A stretch of 64,000 nucleotides of DNA, from the NCBI GenBank assembly GCA_037137555.1, contig JBAXKA010000001.1, positions 1 to 64,000 of the forward strand. The letters are read 5' to 3'. This stretch comes from UBA9630 sp037137555 (lineage in GTDB: Bacteria; Patescibacteriota; Minisyncoccia; Moranbacterales; UBA2206). The notes below the pieces were generated by a model, which worked only from the letters and a program-made list of their open reading frames with translations, had not been told where the DNA came from and did not search any database. The stretch's first letter is position 1; the number at the start of each line of letters is the position of its first letter. This document shows, piece after piece, positions 52,986 to 60,531 of this stretch. The position numbers were made by a program, and so were the translations under genes.

Positions 52986-53837
52986 TTATATTAGATATTT
53001 TTTCAAAAGACCCTTAAAAATTTCTTGATAGTTATCAGCTAGTTTTTTCGTTGCTTCAGGACTGAGCGTTAGATTTTTCAAATCAGCATAAATCCCTTGT
53101 GTTGCAACACCGCTCACTCGCTCAGAAAGTAAGTGCCAAAGATCAGCATAACCGCCAATTTCAATTCCCTGCTCTGTTTTTATAATTTCTTTTACTCGTG
53201 CCAGATTTGGCCAATAACCTTTTTCCAAAAACCAAATTAAATCATAAAAATCTCGTCCACGAAAATCATATTGATTAAGAAAGATTTTTCCCTTTCTACC
53301 CAAAATTGCTCCAATTTTTCCCGCAAATAAAGTTGGGAAATCATAACTCTCCACCACAAAAAAAAGATTATTTTTCATAATAGCGGTTTTTTGAGTCGCA
53401 AAATGCTCATAATGATTATTTTCTACCTCTATTTTCAAATGCAAGAAATTTGTTTGTGCCTTATTGTCGCACAATCCTAATTTTTCCAATATTGGAAATT
53501 TTAAAGTAATCACCTTTCCATTGGATTTAATTGATAGTTCAGCATCCGGAAAACCCATTTTTTGAAATCTTTCCAATAAATCAACAGAAAATGCCTGTGA
53601 ATCAAACTCCCGTTCCAAATTATCCAAGTCCAAATCTTCCGAAAGTCTGGCGGTTTCGCCCAAAACCCGCAATGCCGTTCCGCCAGTAAAAATCAGATTG
53701 CTCCATCTGGGTGAATTATAAATAAAATCCAGACAAGCCAAAATCATAAATTCCTTTAATTGAATTTTTATAATCTCCCCTGACAGCCTGCCCACTTTGC
53801 CATCCCTTACAATTTCTTCTAATTTTTCTAAAATCAT
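52986..53837 (-). CDS. abiEii: AbiEii-type nucleotidyltransferase toxin
   Basis: 283 aa. DUF1814/AbiEii family: FTGGTALRVLG (about 50) and ARLSEDLDLD (about 63) give the nucleotidyltransferase core; later DFRGRDFYDLIWFLEKG is typical. Toxin of the type IV AbiE system (GTP-binding, phage abortive infection); some members modify tRNA ends. Its start overlaps the antitoxin stop by 4 bp. Confidence 0.9.
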   Translation of the reverse strand: MILEKLEEIVRDGKVGRLSGEIIKIQLKEFMILACLDFIYNSPRWSNLIFTGGTALRVLGETARLSEDLDLDNLEREFDSQAFSVDLLERFQKMGFPDAELSIKSNGKVITLKFPILEKLGLCDNKAQTNFLHLKIEVENNHYEHFATQKTAIMKNNLFFVVESYDFPTLFAGKIGAILGRKGKIFLNQYDFRGRDFYDLIWFLEKGYWPNLARVKEIIKTEQGIEIGGYADLWHLLSERVSGVATQGIYADLKNLTLSPEATKKLADNYQEIFKGLLKKYLI

Positions 53838-54463
53838 TTATGCTCAATTAATTTAATTAATTTATACACTATTTGCATTTTTTTTCCCGCAAGATTAAGA
53901 TATTTTTCAAATTCCAACCAATCTTGCTTAGTAAAAACTTCAAAATTAATTCTTAAATCAAGAATATCATTCCCAGAAACAATCTTTTTTTTTCTTAATT
54001 TCAGACGCAAAAAATCAAATAGTGCCCTTGCCTTAGTTGCTTCATACCAAATCATATCTCCATACTTCTTTTTCTCAAAACCAGAAAATAACCCAGGATC
54101 AATTGAATAATAATTAAAACTACCGAATTGATTTTTGATTGTTGTTGTTTTTTTTGTAGTCATCAGTGAATAACCAAAGACAACATCCGTGAGTGCTTGA
54201 TATTCCTGCAATATAAATTCTGCACTCAAATAGCTCGGCTCAATCAATTTTGTTCCTAAAAATCTAGCATAATAGAGAGAGTTATCACTCTTATCAATAA
54301 AATTTTTAAAAACATAAAAACCTCTTTTAACAGGCAAGAGTTCTTCTTTTTTTTGCCAATAACTAATATAATTTCGTAGCGTATTTAAATTAGGCTTATT
54401 TAAAGCCTTCCCGAGTGCAGTTTTAGAAATATAGGGCATTCGTTGTATATCCTTTTTTTCCAT
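53834..54463 (-). CDS. abiEi: AbiEi-type antitoxin/repressor
   Basis: 209 aa. The N-terminal winged helix (KTALGKALNKPNLNTLRNYISYWQKKEELLPVKRGFYV) binds the promoter, and the C-terminal part (KATRALFDFL is seen as ATKARALFDFLRLKL) counters the toxin. Start ATG 54463 behind a consensus promoter with an inverted repeat. Standard antitoxin-first order. Confidence 0.88.
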   Translation of the reverse strand: MEKKDIQRMPYISKTALGKALNKPNLNTLRNYISYWQKKEELLPVKRGFYVFKNFIDKSDNSLYYARFLGTKLIEPSYLSAEFILQEYQALTDVVFGYSLMTTKKTTTIKNQFGSFNYYSIDPGLFSGFEKKKYGDMIWYEATKARALFDFLRLKLRKKKIVSGNDILDLRINFEVFTKQDWLEFEKYLNLAGKKMQIVYKLIKLIEHK

Positions 54464-54485
54464 AGATACTTATTTTTTTAGTATT

Positions 54486-54524
54486 TAGTGTCTTAATTAT
54501 ACACTATCAGCCCTATTGTGTCAA
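54486..54524 (-). promoter_or_regulatory. Consensus promoter and operator of abiEi-abiEii
   Basis: Minus-strand TTGACA (54519-54524), 17-bp spacer, TATAAT (54496-54501). Inverted repeat TAGTGT/ACACTA (54486-54491, 54501-54506) brackets the -10, in line with AbiEi autoregulation. Confidence 0.75.
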
Positions 54525-54616
54525 TTATTTTTCCCTAGCCTTGACTTTTTCCCATTTTTATGCCAAGATATCCAGTCAATGCAATAATCGTTATTGTAAC
54601 GACTTGGCTCTAAAAT

Positions 54617-54646
54617 TCAAAGAGCTGAATGGTCGGCTCTTTGACA
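54617..54646 (+). promoter_or_regulatory. Hairpin overlapping a -35-like TTGACA
   Basis: TCAAAGAGC (54617-54625) and GCTCTTTGA (54636-54644) form a 9-bp stem with a 10-nt loop; TTGACA (54641-54646) starts within the right arm. No good -10 at 17 bp is seen, so promoter use is uncertain. Confidence 0.4.
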
Positions 54647-54687
54647 ATTTTTATATAAATTAAAATTTAAAAAAGGGGGAACGGGCT

Positions 54688-55437
54688 ATGTTATCAGGAA
54701 TTATCGCAGGATTGAAGAGTTTGTCTGGTTTCGGCGTAGAAGTTGCCGCCGATGCAGCAGTAATAAAAGGAATCCCAGCCATATGGGGCTGGCTCAAGAA
54801 AAGTAGAGAAACGCTTTCTCCTGAGGCAAAGGAGAAATTAGACAAATTCCTTCTTAGTCCGATTAATTCGGACGGAAGAACGAGGGAAGATGAAATGGTT
54901 TTTTCCGTTTCATTATTCACATTGCCAGGAGTGCCACAATGGATAAAAGAGCTTTTTATCAAGAAGCACGATGAGCTCTTGAATCCAGATTTATCAGGAA
55001 AGTCTCCTGATGAAATAAAAAAATTAAAAGAATGGGAGAGGAGGGCAAAGGGATTTATTTTCCTTATTGCCACCGATCCCACGGTCAAGGAGATTGACGA
55101 AAGCAAGCGATTTGTTTTCGCCAAAAAAATATGGTATGGAATTTTTTCAGAAGTTGAAAAACTTCCAAGCGATGACGCTCGACTCGAAAAGTTTGAGCGG
55201 GACATTTTGCTCTGGGGAAAGAATTACCAGGAAAAAATGTCCAAAGAAGAATTGCTAGAAAAAACTAGCGCCTTTTTTAAGGAAGCTGATTCCGTAATAG
55301 CAAGCGGAATCGACCTTATCTCGGGAAAAATAAATTCCCAATGGGACGAGATTGAAACGCAAAGAGTTGCACGTAAAAATCTCCCATGGAAGGGAAATGC
55401 AACCGAAAAAATATGGGGCTGGCTAATGGATTGCTAG
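54688..55437 (+). CDS. Helical protein of unknown function (cassette gene 1)
   Basis: 249 aa, mostly alpha-helical, with an amphipathic start (LSGIIAGLKSLSGFGVEVAADAAV) but no signal peptide or clear membrane span. Two Trp-rich tags, IPAIWGWLKK near the start and EKIWGWLMDC at the end, are alike. A strong SD (AAAAGGGGGAA) precedes the ATG. Higher GC than the surroundings. 21 bp before the next gene, with which it likely works. Confidence 0.7.
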   Translation: MLSGIIAGLKSLSGFGVEVAADAAVIKGIPAIWGWLKKSRETLSPEAKEKLDKFLLSPINSDGRTREDEMVFSVSLFTLPGVPQWIKELFIKKHDELLNPDLSGKSPDEIKKLKEWERRAKGFIFLIATDPTVKEIDESKRFVFAKKIWYGIFSEVEKLPSDDARLEKFERDILLWGKNYQEKMSKEELLEKTSAFFKEADSVIASGIDLISGKINSQWDEIETQRVARKNLPWKGNATEKIWGWLMDC

Positions 55438-55458
55438 TACCCACAATAGGAGGAAAAA

Positions 55459-56664
55459 ATGAACACGATGGGTTCATTGAGAGCGTTTTTCGCAGCTTTT
55501 CCCCGCATGGTACAAGGAGAATTGCGTGGTCTGAGGAATCTGCTTCTGCGGTTAGCAGGAGCACTTTGTTTTCTTTTTCTTTTCCAGCTGACGATGGACA
55601 GTTATATTTTTTCGTCTGTCGTAGGAATTGTTTTGTGGATATTTAGTTTTTTATGGATAGTAAATATCCGCAGGATAACAAATATGGCAATCGTCGGAGA
55701 GGCTTTTGAAGCTCTTCATATAACACCAATAACACCCGCCGAAAGATCAGCTGAAGGGGCTGCCGCAATAGTGGTCAATCCCCTCAATGATCTTTTCTGG
55801 CGGGTTTCGCTGCAACTGTTTTTTTTCATGACAGTTGCAGCGTTAGTTGTTCCGCTGTTACCATTGCGGAACAACCCCGCGCTAGTTTTTCTTTTCCCCT
55901 TGATGCTAGTCGCTTCGGCGATTGCATTTAGGGGAGCCGTGCTCATCACGGCGAATATATTGTCCGGAATTTTCATTGCTGGACTAATCATGTTTCATTG
56001 CGGGATGTTATTTCTCCCGCAAATTCTATTAATTTTCCCATCATTCGCAACAGAGTATGTTGCGAAGTTCAGAACGGGAAATCTCGCTGGCAGAAATGCT
56101 AGCGAGCTTGGTGAAATCGTCACAATTCGTGAGCGACAACGCCAAGAAATGGTCGCCGAGGCTATGGGAAAAGCTCGGCGATGGCAAGAACAAAATCGGG
56201 GGAAGCCTCTCCCTGTGGAAATTGAGCGAGACATAGAGGCAGCGAAGCAAGGCCTGAGTCTGGCTGAATTACAAGCCAGACTCAAGGCCGAAGCCGACGC
56301 CAAAGCGAAAGCCGAGGCGGAGGCAAAAGCCAAGGCCGAAAAAGCCGAAGCAGAAGCAAAGGCGAAAGCCCAAGCTGAAGCCAAGGCTTTGGAACTCCGC
56401 CGACAAGCTGAAAAGCTTGAGGCAGAAAAAAACAAAATAAAAACCATCAGCAATGGGTATGTTTTACGCCCTGCCGATGGTGGCGTCGTCTGCTTGACGA
56501 TGCAGGCGGGCGACTGGAATGTTTTTCCAGCTAATACAAGAATGAAGGAAGCGGGTGATAAGATTCCAAGGGAAACCGGAGGGGAAATGTTCGTTTCTAG
56601 AGAAACGACCTCATGCTTTTTCCCCTCCCCTGGCACGAGGGAAATCGTGCTAACGAAAAAATAA
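55459..56664 (+). CDS. Polytopic membrane protein with TolA-like coiled coil (cassette gene 2)
   Basis: 401 aa. Five or six membrane segments in residues about 25-200, then a cytoplasmic or periplasmic coiled coil (about 215-335) of Ala/Glu/Lys repeats (AEADAKAKAEAEAKAKAEKA) like TolA, then a small C-terminal domain (SNGYVLRPADGGVVCLTMQAG...). SD ATAGGAGGAAAA. GC is well above neighbours. Function unknown; the coiled coil suggests a link between membrane and another structure. Confidence 0.72.
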   Translation: MNTMGSLRAFFAAFPRMVQGELRGLRNLLLRLAGALCFLFLFQLTMDSYIFSSVVGIVLWIFSFLWIVNIRRITNMAIVGEAFEALHITPITPAERSAEGAAAIVVNPLNDLFWRVSLQLFFFMTVAALVVPLLPLRNNPALVFLFPLMLVASAIAFRGAVLITANILSGIFIAGLIMFHCGMLFLPQILLIFPSFATEYVAKFRTGNLAGRNASELGEIVTIRERQRQEMVAEAMGKARRWQEQNRGKPLPVEIERDIEAAKQGLSLAELQARLKAEADAKAKAEAEAKAKAEKAEAEAKAKAQAEAKALELRRQAEKLEAEKNKIKTISNGYVLRPADGGVVCLTMQAGDWNVFPANTRMKEAGDKIPRETGGEMFVSRETTSCFFPSPGTREIVLTKK

Positions 56665-56677
56665 ATAACTTTCAACG

Positions 56678-56688
56678 AAAGGAGGTGA
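56678..56688 (+). promoter_or_regulatory. Orphan perfect Shine-Dalgarno sequence
   Basis: AAAGGAGGTGA is complementary to the full anti-SD, but no start codon follows before the terminator at 56691. Possibly the scar of a lost third gene. Confidence 0.6.
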
Positions 56689-56690
56689 AA

Positions 56691-56722
56691 AAAGGGCAGA
56701 CTCAAAATTGAGCTGCCCTTTA
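56691..56722 (+). terminator. Terminator of the two-gene cassette
   Basis: AAAGGGCAG(A)CTCAA and TTGAGCTGCCCTTT pair with one bulge. The following sequence is TAAAATTGTC, a weak T-run on the plus strand. Confidence 0.8.
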
Positions 56723-56753
56723 AAATTGTCTATTTTTAAAACTTCTATAAATT

Positions 56754-57449
56754 TCATCTTAATAAGAAATCCACTGTTTTAATTGCAATAAATCCAGATA
56801 ACGCCACAACCAAACCAATAATCGAAGCCACCATTGTTTTCTTGGCTTTTTCAACCATCTTCTCATCCGTTGCTACTAGAAAATATTGAAATCCGGAAAT
56901 TATAAATCCAATAATTGCAATAATCCCAACGATACTCAAAAGCCAATCAACAACATTAGTGAGAATACCTTTTACTAAATCTGGATTGGCTGGTAATCCT
57001 ACATCTGGAATATCTAAGTCACCTCCAGATGTTCCACTTTTTGTAGCTGAACAACTAACAGAATCACATGTTCCAGTGAGTGCACAACTCCAAGTCCATG
57101 GACCAGTCCCAGTAACAGAAGTGTTTGTTCCCGTAGAACAAAGATTAGTAGTAGGTTTACTTGTAAATGGACCAGAAGAACCGCATACACAGAGAGTTGC
57201 AGATCCACTTTTTGTAGCCGAACAATTAACGGAATCGCATACCCCAACAGCATCACAACTCCACTGCCACGGACCAGCTCCTGTAACAGAAGTGTTATTT
57301 CCCGTAGTGCAAAGACCAGTGGTAGGCTTACTTGCGAATGGACCAGAAGAACCGCAAGTACAAGGTGCTGCCAAAACCTGCTCTGTCATCAAAAACCCAC
57401 CCCCGAAAACTATCACCATCATCAAAAACAATTTCATTTTATTTTGCAT
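56754..57449 (-). CDS. T4SS-pilin-like membrane protein with duplicated secreted domain
   Basis: 231 aa. Signal peptide (about 1-28). Two tandem repeats of about 53 residues (30-82 and 87-139), each with CGSSGPF, SKPTT, TSVTG, GPW.WSC and CDSV.CSATKSG; each has six or so Cys. Then a two-span VirB2/TrbC-like pilin domain (about 157-229) ending EKAKKTMVASIIGLVVALSGF. The start overlaps the DinD stop by 11 bp. Such pilin-like proteins are frequent in CPR, and their assembly role is not known. Confidence 0.82.
   Translation of the reverse strand: MQNKMKLFLMMVIVFGGGFLMTEQVLAAPCTCGSSGPFASKPTTGLCTTGNNTSVTGAGPWQWSCDAVGVCDSVNCSATKSGSATLCVCGSSGPFTSKPTTNLCSTGTNTSVTGTGPWTWSCALTGTCDSVSCSATKSGTSGGDLDIPDVGLPANPDLVKGILTNVVDWLLSIVGIIAIIGFIISGFQYFLVATDEKMVEKAKKTMVASIIGLVVALSGFIAIKTVDFLLR
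57033..57362 (-). repeat. Two tandem 159-bp coding repeats
   Basis: 57204-57362 and 57033-57191 encode the two Cys-rich repeats of the pilin-like protein. They are alike at DNA level, so the duplication is recent or under homogenisation. Confidence 0.8.
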
Positions 57450-58287
57450 ATTTTTTTATTTTAAAATTTTTAACATGTAACATTTTTGCGTTTTTACTTG
57501 TGAGCACTTTTTTACCAGTTTCACTTTCAATATCTTTGCGTGCATTCCCCGCTATTCCTCCACCAACGCGTGCCACGATTTCATTTTCAGCTAAATTTTT
57601 CGGCTCGCGTTTTTTGGAAATTTCCATCGTTGCAGTTTCTGCCAGCATATTCAAAACCAATTCCATATTGGTCATATTATCTCGCAAATTTTCTTTTTTG
57701 AGATTTTTTAAATTTTTATACTCCTTGGTTGTGAGTCCTGTCCACGCCTGAGTAATTTCATTCGTCAAAATAGCAAATTCCAAACCTTCTTTCACTCCGC
57801 GTTTTTCCCACTCATCAGTCAAAGTTTTTCTGATTTCAATACTTTTTAATCTTTGATTAACCCAGTTTTGACTGTAGCCTTTTTGTAAATAAGTTTTCAA
57901 CGCACGATCAATCGCTAATTCCGGATCGGCTGTTTCTTCCAGTCTTTCATAGCCCACCCGTGCAAGCCAAAGCTTGAATGGCTCAGCGTTTGGTGAAGGA
58001 ATTGATTGGATGAGCCGAAGCATAACTTCAGTGTCCACAGTATCAGTCAAATATAACTTGCCATCGCTAGCCAACATTTTCAGTTGGTTACATTTTGTAA
58101 CCAACTCACTTCCCTCAGTTTTTAAGCGGCTCTTAAACACTTTCCAGTAATTTCTAGGGTCAGTACTTTTAGTCAGCACTCCTATGACATCAACCACTGA
58201 AAAATACCACAACTCTTTTTCCGCATCCCAATGACGACGAATTTGACTGCCTTCGAAAATTGCAACTGTTTTAATTTTTTTTTGCAT
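57439..58287 (-). CDS. DinD/BRO-N family DNA-damage-inducible protein
   Basis: 282 aa. The BRO-N domain (about 1-105: VAIFEGSQIRRHWDAEKELWYFSVVDVIGVL, then YWKVFKSRLKTEG) is a DNA-binding fold from phage antirepressors; the second half (GLTTKEYKNLKNLKKENLRDNMTNMELVLNMLAE and EPKNLAENEIVARVGGGIAGNAR) matches DinD. E. coli DinD is LexA-controlled and inhibits RecA filaments. It interrupts a series of pilin-like genes and has its own promoter. Confidence 0.88.
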   Translation of the reverse strand: MQKKIKTVAIFEGSQIRRHWDAEKELWYFSVVDVIGVLTKSTDPRNYWKVFKSRLKTEGSELVTKCNQLKMLASDGKLYLTDTVDTEVMLRLIQSIPSPNAEPFKLWLARVGYERLEETADPELAIDRALKTYLQKGYSQNWVNQRLKSIEIRKTLTDEWEKRGVKEGLEFAILTNEITQAWTGLTTKEYKNLKNLKKENLRDNMTNMELVLNMLAETATMEISKKREPKNLAENEIVARVGGGIAGNARKDIESETGKKVLTSKNAKMLHVKNFKIKKYAK

Positions 58288-58329
58288 ATTTTCTTATTTT
58301 AAATTTTTAATAATTATTTTTATATTTTT

Positions 58330-58395
58330 AGTATAGCATAAATAAAAAAAATTAACCAAGCAAAAAAGTATTACTTTTTATATACCATAGTATAT
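58330..58395 (-). promoter_or_regulatory. Promoter and inverted repeats upstream of dinD
   Basis: Minus-strand TTGGTT (58354-58359), 18-bp spacer, TGC-TATACT (58330-58335). Upstream lie AAAAAGTA-T-TACTTTTT (58363-58379) and ATATAC-CATA-GTATAT (58380-58395). Neither matches a known LexA box. Confidence 0.55.
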
Positions 58396-58440
58396 TAAAT
58401 AACCTATTTTTTTCAATATTTCAAAAATAATTCCCACAAA

Positions 58441-58821
58441 CTAGATACCTCCCTGTCCAGTCAATAAGGCGTCCGCCGCATAAATTATCACTAATCCGGA
58501 AATTGCCACAACAACACCGAGGATAGAATTAACCATGGCTTTTTTGGCTAGCTTGATCTGTTCCTCCTGTCCAGCTGATGTGAGATACATTATGCCAGCA
58601 ATTGCAAAACCAATCACACCAACAATTCCCACGATTCTTAATAACCAATTCAATACACCAGTAAGAATATCGCTGATAGTTGCACTTGATAGGCCAGTGT
58701 TGGTCATAGCACCAGGATCCCATCCTGTTGCCATCGCTATTTCCCCGAAAACAAATAAACCGATTACACTCAATCCCACAACTGAAAAAACTTTTTTTAT
58801 GCTTGTTTTTTTTCTTTGCAT
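58441..58821 (-). CDS. Small T4SS-pilin-like protein (TrbC/VirB2 type)
   Basis: 126 aa. Signal peptide (about 1-31, ending AMA), a short polar stretch, then two membrane spans (about 50-78 and 90-118) joined by SAGQEEQIKLAKKAMVNS, the family's conserved basic loop. No lone conjugation genes nearby, so a conjugative role is not supported. Confidence 0.85.
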   Translation of the reverse strand: MQRKKTSIKKVFSVVGLSVIGLFVFGEIAMATGWDPGAMTNTGLSSATISDILTGVLNWLLRIVGIVGVIGFAIAGIMYLTSAGQEEQIKLAKKAMVNSILGVVVAISGLVIIYAADALLTGQGGI

Positions 58822-58932
58822 TGTATTTATTTTAAATTATTAATTACACTAAAATTATAGCACAAATCTAAAAATAAAAACAATCCCAATAAATTGGAAC
58901 TGTTTTTATTTAAACTAACAAAAATATTTTTA

Positions 58933-59304
58933 CTAGAATGTTCCCGTTCCTTTGAGCATTGCGTTTGCTGCGCTAAGTGCCACAACACCAACTAATGCCA
59001 CAATTACTCCAATAATAGAATTAACCATTGCGCGCTTAGCAGCCTTGATTCTGTCTTCGTCTCCCGCTGCTGTAAGATAGAGAATTCCAGAAATCGCAAA
59101 ACCAATCACACCAGCAATTCCCACTGCGGTCAAAAGCCACTTCATGATACCAGTTACAATTTCCATCAATGATCCTCCTGGAAGATTCGTTCCTCCGCCT
59201 GCTGTTGGATCGAAAGCTCCCGTAACGGCACCAAAAACCACAGCTGGCAAAGTCAATGCCAAGAGTGAAGCTCCGTATGTCAATCCTTTAATTTTATTTT
59301 TCAT
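58933..59304 (-). CDS. Small T4SS-pilin-like protein (second)
   Basis: 123 aa. Signal peptide (1-25, cleavage near VFG-AVTG), Gly-rich linker, two spans with loop TAAGDEDRIKAAKRAMVNS. Clear paralogue of the 58441 protein. It has the strongest SD among the minus-strand genes (AAGGAGGTG), hinting at high expression. Confidence 0.87.
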   Translation of the reverse strand: MKNKIKGLTYGASLLALTLPAVVFGAVTGAFDPTAGGGTNLPGGSLMEIVTGIMKWLLTAVGIAGVIGFAISGILYLTAAGDEDRIKAAKRAMVNSIIGVIVALVGVVALSAANAMLKGTGTF

Positions 59305-59343
59305 GAAAACACCTCCTTCTATTTTTATTTTTTATTTTCAAAT

Positions 59344-60507
59344 TTAGCCAGTAATCAAAATTTTTATTTGCTCGACTGCCACAAGCGAACCGAGGGCAAC
59401 AATAATTCCAATGATCGCATATGTTCCCATTTTCTTAGCTGTCTTTATTCGCTCATCATCACCATAAGCTGTCATATACATACTGCCAGCAATCACTAAA
59501 CTAATTATAGCAATGATTCCCACAATCGACAAGAGCATTGACAAAACTCTTGTCGCAATATCTTTAATCGTTGGTGCTCCCTGGAGTTCACTCCCAGGCA
59601 AATTGCCTCCCAAAATTTCTTGCACTTGTGCCAAAAATGTTGGTGCCGCAATTACAATCGCCAAACCAATCACCGCACCAGTCCAACAATCTTTCGCTCG
59701 CTTCAACATTGTAGGATCCCCCGCTGACATCATATACAAAATTCCACCCAACACAATAAAAATAATCGCCAGCGTAACCACAAAACCTTTCAAAGCAGTC
59801 AAAAGCCCAGTCAAAACCCCCTCAATACTATTAAAGTTAAGTGGATTAACAAAAGAAGCAGAGGTGCTACTAGTGCCCGAATTAGATCCTGTACAATAAG
59901 TAGTACATGCGCCCTCCTTTATTGAACCCTTTGCGCATGTTCCATCTGTTTTTGGACTATCGCAAGTTGCAGTACTGCCACTACCATCCACACAACATTT
60001 GGAGCTTGTGCAATAAGAAGAGCAATCATTATCTTTCTTTTTGCCAACAGCACATTTTCCATCAGCATCAGGAACTCCTGGACATTCATTGGGAGTTTTA
60101 CTTTCATCAACACAACATCCTCCTTTTGTACCACCGCATTTACTAATTTGATTACAAGGTTTTTCTGTTGGTTTTCCTGATGAGCAACTCCCCCCAGGAA
60201 AAACATCCGTACATTTATCCTCACAACACCATTTTTCAGCTGTGGCACACTCCTTGTCAATTGGACTACCATAGCCAGAACATACAGAAAGATTTCCATC
60301 GCAACAACCTTCTTGCGTACCCCTTGTGTATTCAGTGCATTTTTGACAAACCCCCGCAGCTACACAATCACCAGCAGTTTCAGCTGAATGACATTGATTA
60401 TTGAAATAACAACAGTCTGGATATGCATTAACAATACCTCCCCCAAAAACTCCCATCAACATAATCACAAAAACTGCCAGACTAAAAAAATATTTTTTCT
60501 TTTGCAT
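59344..60507 (-). CDS. Cys-rich secreted protein with two T4SS-pilin domains
   Basis: 387 aa. Signal peptide (1-28), then about 190 residues with more than 30 Cys in CC..G..C.....DG.C..G repeats, then two successive pilin-like modules (about 225-300 and 305-385), each with two spans and the loop AGDPTMLKRAKDCW or YGDDERIKTAKKMG. Double-module fusion is unusual. Likely a large envelope component displayed outside by its N-terminal domain. Confidence 0.83.
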   Translation of the reverse strand: MQKKKYFFSLAVFVIMLMGVFGGGIVNAYPDCCYFNNQCHSAETAGDCVAAGVCQKCTEYTRGTQEGCCDGNLSVCSGYGSPIDKECATAEKWCCEDKCTDVFPGGSCSSGKPTEKPCNQISKCGGTKGGCCVDESKTPNECPGVPDADGKCAVGKKKDNDCSSYCTSSKCCVDGSGSTATCDSPKTDGTCAKGSIKEGACTTYCTGSNSGTSSTSASFVNPLNFNSIEGVLTGLLTALKGFVVTLAIIFIVLGGILYMMSAGDPTMLKRAKDCWTGAVIGLAIVIAAPTFLAQVQEILGGNLPGSELQGAPTIKDIATRVLSMLLSIVGIIAIISLVIAGSMYMTAYGDDERIKTAKKMGTYAIIGIIVALGSLVAVEQIKILITG

Positions 60508-60531
60508 TTTATTTTAAGAATAAATTAAAAA

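Noticed and set aside
54660..56705. Long minus-strand Ser/Ala-rich frames (181 aa and 236 aa) opposite the cassette genes
   Set aside because: They mirror the GC-richer plus-strand genes, which have SDs, membrane segments and a coiled coil; the antisense frames have no start signals.
58330..58395. LexA/SOS box at dinD
   Set aside because: The inverted repeats there do not fit CTGT-N8-ACAG or GAAC-N4-GTTC patterns.
56754..60507. Conjugative element
   Set aside because: VirB2-like pilins alone; no relaxase, VirB4, VirD4 or integrase is seen in the window.
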